From: Tannerella sp.
Lineage (GTDB): Bacteria; Bacteroidota; Bacteroidia; Bacteroidales; Tannerellaceae
Direction: 5' to 3'
NCBI GenBank assembly: GCA_031277235.1
Contig: JAITMT010000527.1
Coordinates: 1-5,978, forward strand
DNA: 5,978 nt
A model generated the notes under the pieces. That model was not told the origin of the DNA, did not search any database, and saw only the letters and a list, made by a program, of their open reading frames with translations. The position numbers and the translations under genes are program-made. Shown here in pieces: positions 1 to 5,978 of the stretch (position 1 is its first letter; each line of letters opens with the position of its first letter).

Positions 1-1385
1 CCGGCAACGGTATATTGAAGCGTCAGTTTAAAATTGCCTGTTTCAGCGCCGTCTGCAAACATTGCCACAGCGCCAAAACTGTAAGTGTCGCACGGTTTGA
101 ATATTTTACCGTCTATCACACGCGCCGTACCGTTCCAATCGGCTGTGCGTCCGCTGACAAAAATTGACTTTGTCCCTTCGTAGGCATAATTCGATGAATT
201 GACAACATTCGTGTTGCCCCTGCTTGTCCAGAACTGCGTTGTTCCGTCTTCAAACGTATTGTAATAGTAGTAACCGTTTTCGTCCGGTTCCACTTCCGGC
301 AGAGGCGGCGGATAAGTTCCGCTTGCAAGAAAATAGAGTTCGTCATAAGCCGGTTTTCTATCGCCATTGGCGTCGAAAAGAGTGGGATTCCTGTCGCCGC
401 GCCAGGAATAATTGTCTTGAAGACCCCAGACAATAAATGCGGTAACACTCTCTTTATATGCCAGAATTTTGTGCATGATATCCCTGTATTTTATTCCCTG
501 AGCGGAGAAATCGCCCGTGCTTGTGGTAATGTCCATTTCCGTAATCTGAATTTCAAGCCCGGTCGAAGCAAACTTTTCGACAGCCTGTCCGTACAGATTG
601 GCGTCGGGAAATCCCATGTCCAAATGCGATTGCATGCCCAATCCGTCAATGGTATTTTCGGCTTTCAGTTTCATGGCTAAATTATACATGGCGTCGCGTT
701 TGCCGGCTATGTATTCATTGTAGTCGTTATAGAAAAGTTTACAGCCTTCAGGCGCGTACATTCTTGCGTATTTGAAGGCGTTGACAATAAATTGGTCATT
801 GCCGTAAATTTGCGTCCACGGAGATTGTCCCGAACCTGTTCCTGCCTTTCGCAGAGCGCCGTTGTCCTCATAAGCCTCATTTACAACGTCATAAGCATAA
901 AGATTCAACGTTGGGAAATCCTGTTTGATCAGGGCGAATAGGTTCTTTATGTAACTTTCCATGCGTTTATCCATCGTTGGCGCATCAGCCAAATCTCCGC
1001 TGTTCGTCAGATTTGCCCTGAAAAACCAGGCAGGCGTTTGGGCGTGCCACACTAAACAATGACCGCGAAACGGAATATTGTTGTCCTGACAGAATTGGAG
1101 AATCCGCCTTGCTCCCGCGTTTAACTGTACCTTGATATCTTCATCGGTGGAACCGCTTTGAACCATCGTTGCATCGGGTTTCAGTTCGTTTTCGGGGGTA
1201 ATGCTGTTAAATTCCCGGAGTACCAAATCTGTCAATTGCTGGTTATTTACGGTACTGCCATTCAGGATATTACCCATTTTAAATAAATCCTTGTAAACAT
1301 CTTTCAATCCCTGCGCATTAACCGGAGCAAAGACGGGCGTCATGCCAAGAACCGAGATTATGAAAATGAATTTTAATTTTTTCAT
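1..1385 (-). CDS. GH10 endo-1,4-beta-xylanase with C-terminal carbohydrate-binding-like module (3' end outside window)
   Basis: Secreted GH10 xylanase predicted to cut internal beta-1,4 bonds of xylan with retention. The frame was read by hand from ATG at 1385 and stays open for 461 codons to the left edge, so the C-terminus is missing. Residues 1-24 form a Sec signal peptide (basic MKKLK, hydrophobic FIFIISVLG, likely cut VNA|QG), with no lipobox cysteine. The GH10 barrel covers about 26-355. It shows ITPENELKP (62-70), GHCLVWHAQTPAWF (108-121), acid/base Glu170 in YDVVNEAY, NDYN (220-223), QSHLD (252-256), nucleophile Glu283 in IQITEMDI, and VWGLQDNYSWR (319-329), so all key elements are present. 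A Pro/acidic linker (359-370) leads to a beta-rich segment from about 374 (NTFEDGTTQFW, later YEGTKSIFVSGR) that resembles CBM4/9/22-type modules. It is the last gene of the visible run, 25 bases after the GH43 gene. The GH10 call is very secure and the module family is tentative. Confidence 0.96.
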   Translation of the reverse strand, partial: MKKLKFIFIISVLGMTPVFAPVNAQGLKDVYKDLFKMGNILNGSTVNNQQLTDLVLREFNSITPENELKPDATMVQSGSTDEDIKVQLNAGARRILQFCQDNNIPFRGHCLVWHAQTPAWFFRANLTNSGDLADAPTMDKRMESYIKNLFALIKQDFPTLNLYAYDVVNEAYEDNGALRKAGTGSGQSPWTQIYGNDQFIVNAFKYARMYAPEGCKLFYNDYNEYIAGKRDAMYNLAMKLKAENTIDGLGMQSHLDMGFPDANLYGQAVEKFASTGLEIQITEMDITTSTGDFSAQGIKYRDIMHKILAYKESVTAFIVWGLQDNYSWRGDRNPTLFDANGDRKPAYDELYFLASGTYPPPLPEVEPDENGYYYYNTFEDGTTQFWTSRGNTNVVNSSNYAYEGTKSIFVSGRTADWNGTARVIDGKIFKPCDTYSFGAVAMFADGAETGNFKLTLQYTVA

Positions 1386-1410
1386 TATGTTAATTATTTA
1401 CTGTTGAACA
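1386..1410 (-). promoter_or_regulatory. AT-rich non-Shine-Dalgarno translation start region of the GH10 gene
   Basis: The 25 bases between the GH43 stop and the GH10 ATG read, on the coding strand, TGTTCAACAG then TAAATAATTAACATA. There is no GGAGG-like motif. An A/T-rich stretch directly before the ATG is the usual pattern in Bacteroidota, which depend little on Shine-Dalgarno pairing. The gap is too short for a convincing separate promoter, so co-transcription with the upstream gene is inferred. Confidence 0.4.
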
Positions 1411-4068
1411 TCAATTTACATTCACAACTTTTACCGAATTTTCCTCCGACGAAACGATATACACTCCTCTGTCATTCAATGGAATATCTACTTCGCTGCT
1501 TTCTGCTATTCCGCTGTATATCATTGCCCCGCCGGCATTATAAACGCTCACCGTTTTTCCAACCGTCAAACCTGTTACGTGTAACAGCCCCCCGACCATG
1601 TGTGCGCGTAGCGGGTTGGCAGTTACCGGCACTGACTGACCGGTTGTTAAATATCTTTGAAGATCAACCCGGCGCAATTCGGTAATGCCGCTGCGATAGG
1701 TGATTTTAATGAAGTTATTGCCCTGATTTAGCGCTATATCTTGCACAAATTCGCTCACCATCCAGTCGCCTTCCGGATAATTGTAGATAATCTGATTGCC
1801 GCCGTTGATTTGATAAAAATGCGACGCAGCGCCCCAGGGCGTTGAATGATAGACAGACATTTTATAGGTACCTGTTTCCGGTACGTTTACGGTAAAGGTA
1901 ACAGCGCCGGGAGGCGTACCGGGGTCAAGGTATCCGATCACGTCTCCCCAGGCAACTTTTGCCGGACCTTCAAAAACAGGATTGCAGTTTACGATGGAAT
2001 ATTGTACGGGGTCGGTTAAATTGGACAAGGGAATAAATGTAATCCGGTAGGTCTTGATTACGCCTTTATAAGTGAATTGAACAACCGATGTATCAAACAC
2101 GGATGCTGCCTGCGAAATTGTCGTTGCCACATTCGGATCGCTTGCTGACGCCGTTATGACAGGTATTTCCGTTGTGTTTTCGGGCAGTTTGAATGTCGTT
2201 TCATAAATGTCATAGCCCGTAATACCGTTTCCTTCCGTTGACCTGACAGGCGTTACCGGCAAATCCATCGCTGCGCCGTTGACTGAAATACTGACGGCAG
2301 GTTCTACCGGACGGACGATTCCTTTTTGGTCGGAACTGAATCCAAGACCGGCTAAATCGAAGAGAGAGCCTGAACCGCCTTCAGCCACCAAAAAAATGGC
2401 ATGCTTTTGGGCTAAGTTATCCACAAACGAAGAAACGTTGACCGAAAATTTCGCTGTCTCCTGAATGGAGTTTGCAGGAATATTTATTTCGCCGATTTTT
2501 GTACCGTTCCATGTATTGTTCGCATACGGTCCGTCTAACCAAACATTTACCTTAAACGCATTTGTTGTCTTTGGCGTAATCCACAGGTTGAATTGGGTGT
2601 TGTTTCCGGGTTTGGTTCCATCAAACGCTTTCAAACCATTTTTATCCTGGTCAAGTCCTCCGAAACCAAAATATTTGTATCCGATAATGTTGCCGCTCGC
2701 CACGCCGGTAATGGGCATATCGTTATTCCAAATATCCCACGAATCCTGCTGGGAGCCGGCGTTAGAAAGATAACAGGCATATCCCGCAGAATAATATTGA
2801 TAAGGGTCTAAACCATAAATATGAAAACCTTCCGAGGTTACTTCGGCTCCCGTATATTCCCTTCCCTGACTGTCTTTTGCAGTCCATTGATTATTTTCAG
2901 CATACGGATCGTATGCTCTGATAATAACTTTTCCGCCTTCCGCCACCGGTTTTTCGTCCCATTCAATCGTGATTGGGGCAACCATCGGCTGACGTGCAAA
3001 CCCGAATCCTCTGGGCGCCCGGTGATAGAATACATACCATTGATCATTAATCAGTTGGATACTCCCATGCGTATTGTGTCCCGAATAAGTCGTTTGCAAC
3101 GCCGAGCCATTCTGATTCAACACCGGCGCCCGTGAATCTACCAAAACGCCGCCGCTTCTCCACGGTCCCAGCGGAGTATCGCCGAAACAATAACGAAGTG
3201 CGGAGTTGGTGCTTCCCAATCCATAATCGGGACCCGAATATCCACTGTAAATCCATATATATTTATTGCCAATCTTGCGTATGGATGCGGCTTCAAAAAA
3301 ATTAAAGGCAGACAGATTTTCATCGGGGTATATGGCAGGATAAGTGGTTCCCGCCGGATCCCGGATTACTCCATAACTCGAACTTGCCGGTATGAAATAA
3401 TTGATGATTTGCTTTCCGGGTCTGAGCGAATACATGGTGTTCTGATCCAACTCGGCGGCATTTGAGCCTTGAAATCCCCAGAATCCATAAGCCCTGAATC
3501 CGATTGCATAGTCGGGGTCGTTCGGATCGGTAATGTATTCAATATATACCGAAGGGTCGAAACCCATGATGCTTCCGGGCAATGTGCGTTTTCCGTCGTC
3601 GGTCAGATTAATGGGCGTAAAGGGTCCAACCGGACTATTGCCTTTACACACCATCGCTTCCCGGTTTGCTCCACGGCTGTGGGGATACAGGTAGTATTCC
3701 TTTGTGCCGTCTTTTCTCTTTACTTCCACGAGGTCGGGCGCAAACATCACGTCCCATTGACCGTCTATATAGTATGTGAAAATAGAACCTTCATCCCGCC
3801 AATCGGACAGGTCTTCCACAGGCGCCGACCAAGCCCTTATGTCCGGTCCGCAATAGCTGTCATATCTGACATCGTGGGAACCAATGATATAGGCGCGGTA
3901 TTTACCCGGATTGTCGGGGTCTTCAAAAATGCGCGGTTCGCCGTCCGGCAAATGTTCCCACAAAGGGAGGTAGGGATTGGCTGCCTTTGCAAAGGTAAAA
4001 AGGAATAGCATCGCCCATAAGGCAAAAATCTGTCGTTTCTTTTTTGAAATGAATTGAATATTTTCCAT
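1411..4068 (-). CDS. Multidomain GH43 family beta-xylosidase/alpha-L-arabinofuranosidase-type enzyme with T9SS sorting domain
   Basis: Complete 885-residue secreted glycoside hydrolase. GH43 enzymes are inverting and usually release xylose or arabinose from xylan, arabinoxylan or arabinan; the exact substrate cannot be read here. Residues 1-30 are a signal peptide (KKKR, then IFALWAMLFLFTFA, cut near AKA|A). The GH43 five-blade propeller spans about 31-390: GEPRIF (43-48) at the usual catalytic-base site, GFDPSVYIE (169-177) with Asp171 as pKa modulator, FFEAASIRK (257-265) with Glu259 as general acid, and SGHNTHGSI (329-337) with a conserved His. The normal base Asp appears to be Glu44. Residues about 391-580 form a CBM6-like beta-sandwich region (KIGEINIPANS, then HAIFLVAEG). 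About 586-682 is an Ig-like module. About 688-806 resembles CBM35/CBM6 (VTFTVNVPETGTYKMSVYH, then LNQGNNFIKI). About 814-885 resembles a type A T9SS sorting domain (VSVYNAGGAMIYSG, GVYIVSS). The ATG is chosen because it starts the signal peptide 14 bases after the GH9 stop. The family call is secure; subfamily and accessory-module families are not. Confidence 0.93.
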   Translation of the reverse strand: MENIQFISKKKRQIFALWAMLFLFTFAKAANPYLPLWEHLPDGEPRIFEDPDNPGKYRAYIIGSHDVRYDSYCGPDIRAWSAPVEDLSDWRDEGSIFTYYIDGQWDVMFAPDLVEVKRKDGTKEYYLYPHSRGANREAMVCKGNSPVGPFTPINLTDDGKRTLPGSIMGFDPSVYIEYITDPNDPDYAIGFRAYGFWGFQGSNAAELDQNTMYSLRPGKQIINYFIPASSSYGVIRDPAGTTYPAIYPDENLSAFNFFEAASIRKIGNKYIWIYSGYSGPDYGLGSTNSALRYCFGDTPLGPWRSGGVLVDSRAPVLNQNGSALQTTYSGHNTHGSIQLINDQWYVFYHRAPRGFGFARQPMVAPITIEWDEKPVAEGGKVIIRAYDPYAENNQWTAKDSQGREYTGAEVTSEGFHIYGLDPYQYYSAGYACYLSNAGSQQDSWDIWNNDMPITGVASGNIIGYKYFGFGGLDQDKNGLKAFDGTKPGNNTQFNLWITPKTTNAFKVNVWLDGPYANNTWNGTKIGEINIPANSIQETAKFSVNVSSFVDNLAQKHAIFLVAEGGSGSLFDLAGLGFSSDQKGIVRPVEPAVSISVNGAAMDLPVTPVRSTEGNGITGYDIYETTFKLPENTTEIPVITASASDPNVATTISQAASVFDTSVVQFTYKGVIKTYRITFIPLSNLTDPVQYSIVNCNPVFEGPAKVAWGDVIGYLDPGTPPGAVTFTVNVPETGTYKMSVYHSTPWGAASHFYQINGGNQIIYNYPEGDWMVSEFVQDIALNQGNNFIKITYRSGITELRRVDLQRYLTTGQSVPVTANPLRAHMVGGLLHVTGLTVGKTVSVYNAGGAMIYSGIAESSEVDIPLNDRGVYIVSSEENSVKVVNVN

Positions 4069-4082
4069 ACTCTTGTGTCTTG
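4069..4082 (-). promoter_or_regulatory. 14-base intergenic start region of the GH43 gene
   Basis: On the coding strand the gap between the GH9 stop (TAA, 4085-4083) and the GH43 ATG reads CAAGACACAAGAGT. It holds no clear Shine-Dalgarno sequence and is too short to contain a promoter or a terminator hairpin. The two genes are therefore probably translated from one message. Confidence 0.4.
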
Positions 4083-5978
4083 TTATTTTTTCAATATATC
4101 CTTAAAAACCGTTCCAAAAATCAAATAACTTGTGTTACCGCCGATTGTACCTTCGTTTTGTCCCCAAAGGAAGGGCCAGTCGTCGTAGTTTTCAAAATGA
4201 TCGGGTTGCCTGAACAGGATACCCGGAGCGACATTACCCGGTATGAAAGAAAAATCTGCGCGGTTGTTGCCATAAAAAACTTCTTTGGGACGGGCGGCGC
4301 CAACGGCTGCCACCAACGAATAGTTATGGTATTGATGACATCCGAACAGATAATCGGCGGCTTTAAAGACGTCTTCCAAACCTACAATATCGGGGAAATA
4401 TTTGTTTGCAAAGGCATTGGTGATGCCGAAACCGACCGAATTTCCCGCCCAATTGCCGGGGCGGATAGGCACTCCGTAAGGATTGTCAAGCGTAAGACTG
4501 TCAATATATTCCTTATACTTTGCGACATACGGACGGAGCCTTTCCTTAAAGGATTCGTCCATATAAGGCACAGCCTGCAAAGCCGTTAAAAGATTGGAGC
4601 CTGCATTCCGTTCAAGCGCAGACCACAGAAGTTCGTTAAAACGATCGGCATACTGTTGTTCTCCGGTTGTAACGAACATTTGAAAGTTGGGCGCCATTTC
4701 TGCCGCATCCGATCCGAACCGCCCGAATCCCCGCTGCGGCTGTTTGGCTATCAGTTCCGTAGCCTCTTTTAACAATCTCTTTGCTTCCTTCAAAGCCCTT
4801 TCGGACAATTCGTCGTTGTATCCTTTCAATGCGCGGCTTGCTGCGGCAAAAGCGGTTACCGCCCTGAGATCGAGATTCGGATTGCGGCTCGTAAACGCCC
4901 AAAGGTCATCAAACCTTCCGCTTGACTTACCGTCTTTTGCCACTTCATACGGACCGAGATTCGGGTTGTAGGGGAGACCGTCGGTGGCTGAGGCGGCGTC
5001 GCCAATGTGGTGATAATTATCGAGAACTCCATTGGAAAGCGTTTGCGCCATGTGTCCGATAATTTCCGCCTGAGCAACTAATTGTAAGGCTCCGTGTTCA
5101 ATCTGTTGCAAAATATCAGGCGTTCCATCGGGACGGTGAAGATCGACATACCGTTGCTCCTGACTGATAAAAGTCTGGTCGCGCTGCGGTTTATACATAT
5201 CCCAGATTATGGCAAGATTATTCAACACGCCTACATTCGCCCCCGTTTCGATATCGAAATCTCCGGCGTCGAACCAACCGCCTGTGTTTAGCCCCGGAAT
5301 CGTTTCCAAGGGTTTATATTGGGTATCGGTCGTAGCGCCTTGACTGTGAATGTCAAAATGAGCCGTATTTACAGGCGCCTGAAGATAACCCTCCTTGAAA
5401 GGCTCGCCATGCCAAACCCGGTAGGCTTCGTTTACGAACATGTGATTCATGTGTATGGGAATCCAAATATCGGAGGTGGCGTCCGTCATTTTATCGTAAA
5501 CATTATCGGCGATAATAAAAGTATTGGTTTTATGTTCGCCATATTGAATGTAATAAACTCCGGGCGTTCTTACGGATGAAAAATCAAATTTCACGTAATG
5601 ATACTTATAATAATCCCCCCAAGTTGCAATTTTGCCGGTAAATGCTTCGGCGGGCTGACCGTAGTCGTCCATTTTATAGAGGGACGCTTCCGCAAGCGGT
5701 TTGTCATTCTTGTCCAGTTCGATAACCGCAACTTTCGGTTGTGCGGGAAGATAACCTATCTGTGAGAAACCGATATTGGGTTCTCTTATCCAGCCGGCAA
5801 CGGCATTGGGTTCGACTTTCCAGGTCAAAACTTTTCCTGTTTTGCCTGCGGGAAGTAAACTTCGGACGACATACCATCCGTTTTGCGCCAATACGCGACC
5901 GTCGAAAAGTGCCAGGTCTGTATCGGAAGAAATTTTCACCAAACGTTCGGGAGCATTGGAGCCCAAAATAAGGGTACG
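4083..5978 (-). CDS. GH9 family glycoside hydrolase (endoglucanase type) with N-terminal Ig-like domain, 5' end outside window
   Basis: Visible are 631 codons ending in TAA at 4083. The frame is open to the right edge, so the true start and any signal peptide or lipobox lie outside. GH9 enzymes are inverting beta-glucanases acting on cellulose, mixed-linkage glucan or xyloglucan-like chains. Numbering from the first visible residue, about 1-66 is an unassigned beta-rich segment (GWYVVRSLLPAG, LTWKVEP). About 67-157 is a CelD-N-type Ig-like domain (IGFSQIGYLPAQPKVAVIEL, later RTPGVYYIQYG). About 164-631 is the (alpha/alpha)6 catalytic barrel. GGWFDAGDFD (233-242) supplies the catalytic-base Asp pair Asp237/Asp240 (genomic 5270-5268 for Asp237). 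WGQNEGTIGG (605-614) supplies the general acid Glu609 (4154-4152). The protein ends at FKDILKK straight after the barrel, so there is no C-terminal binding or sorting domain. The usual His of the active-site HxR segment is not evident (FYGNNRADF instead). It is the first visible gene of the run. Family secure; exact substrate unknown. Confidence 0.93.
   Translation of the reverse strand, partial: RTLILGSNAPERLVKISSDTDLALFDGRVLAQNGWYVVRSLLPAGKTGKVLTWKVEPNAVAGWIREPNIGFSQIGYLPAQPKVAVIELDKNDKPLAEASLYKMDDYGQPAEAFTGKIATWGDYYKYHYVKFDFSSVRTPGVYYIQYGEHKTNTFIIADNVYDKMTDATSDIWIPIHMNHMFVNEAYRVWHGEPFKEGYLQAPVNTAHFDIHSQGATTDTQYKPLETIPGLNTGGWFDAGDFDIETGANVGVLNNLAIIWDMYKPQRDQTFISQEQRYVDLHRPDGTPDILQQIEHGALQLVAQAEIIGHMAQTLSNGVLDNYHHIGDAASATDGLPYNPNLGPYEVAKDGKSSGRFDDLWAFTSRNPNLDLRAVTAFAAASRALKGYNDELSERALKEAKRLLKEATELIAKQPQRGFGRFGSDAAEMAPNFQMFVTTGEQQYADRFNELLWSALERNAGSNLLTALQAVPYMDESFKERLRPYVAKYKEYIDSLTLDNPYGVPIRPGNWAGNSVGFGITNAFANKYFPDIVGLEDVFKAADYLFGCHQYHNYSLVAAVGAARPKEVFYGNNRADFSFIPGNVAPGILFRQPDHFENYDDWPFLWGQNEGTIGGNTSYLIFGTVFKDILKK

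Noticed and set aside
116..448. 110-codon minus-strand frame overlapping the GH10 gene in another frame.
   Set aside because: The GH10 reading frame runs unbroken through this stretch with conserved motifs, so the overlapping frame is incidental. I also checked for a frameshift in the GH10 gene and found none.
1386..1410. Possible terminator or promoter between the GH43 and GH10 genes.
   Set aside because: The 25 bases are AT-rich with a TTAATTA-like palindrome too short to form a stable hairpin, there is no terminator stem, and there is not enough room for a full Bacteroidota -33/-7 promoter in the gap itself.
3469..4008. 179-codon open frame on the plus strand opposite the GH43 propeller region.
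   Set aside because: It lies wholly antisense to conserved GH43 catalytic motifs, its translation shows no recognisable domain, and the opposite frame explains the coding signal.
4080..4589. 169-codon open frame on the plus strand opposite the GH9 C-terminal half.
   Set aside because: It is antisense to the conserved GH9 acid motif region and has no domain-like features; it is a shadow of the real gene.
5964..5966. Possible TTG start codon for the GH9 gene.
   Set aside because: The frame is open further upstream to the window edge, the residues around it are part of a beta-rich domain, and no signal peptide follows. It is an internal leucine codon of a gene truncated by the window.
1..5978. 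Mobile elements, CRISPR arrays, tRNA/rRNA genes, direct repeats or riboswitches.
   Set aside because: More than 99 percent of the window is explained by three uninterrupted protein genes, and no repeat arrays or structured RNA patterns were seen on either strand.

Overview
The window is a solid block of carbohydrate-active enzyme genes, all on the minus strand and almost without gaps. The likely source is a member of the Bacteroidota, probably of the order Bacteroidales, that degrades plant cell walls. The grounds are: a putative type IX secretion (T9SS) C-terminal sorting domain on the middle gene, translation starts preceded by AT-rich sequence without a Shine-Dalgarno motif, multi-domain secreted glycoside hydrolases, and moderate base composition. 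Genus and species cannot be told from the sequence.

In the direction of transcription (right to left) there are three genes. (1) 5978-4083: a GH9 family glycoside hydrolase (cellulase/endoglucanase type) whose 5' end lies outside the window. (2) 4068-1411: a complete 885-residue GH43 family enzyme (beta-xylosidase/alpha-L-arabinofuranosidase type) with a signal peptide, two carbohydrate-binding-like beta-sandwich regions, an Ig-like spacer and a C-terminal T9SS-type sorting domain. (3) 1385-1: a GH10 endo-1,4-beta-xylanase with a signal peptide, followed by the start of a carbohydrate-binding-like module that runs off the left edge. The gaps between genes are 14 and 25 bases, which suggests a single transcript. 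No promoter, terminator, RNA gene, mobile element, repeat array or CRISPR was found.

Together the genes fit hemicellulose and beta-glucan breakdown. The GH10 would cut the xylan backbone, the GH43 would remove arabinose or xylose units from arabinoxylan or its fragments, and the GH9 would cut beta-1,4-glucan (cellulose, mixed-linkage glucan or a xyloglucan-like chain). The set looks like part of a xylan-type utilisation locus, but no SusC/SusD pair, transporter or regulator lies within the window.

I see no evidence of a wholly new system. The points most worth a second look are the active-site departures in the GH43 and GH9 enzymes, the unassigned modules in the GH43 and at the GH9 N-terminus, and the possible difference in cellular location between the enzymes.
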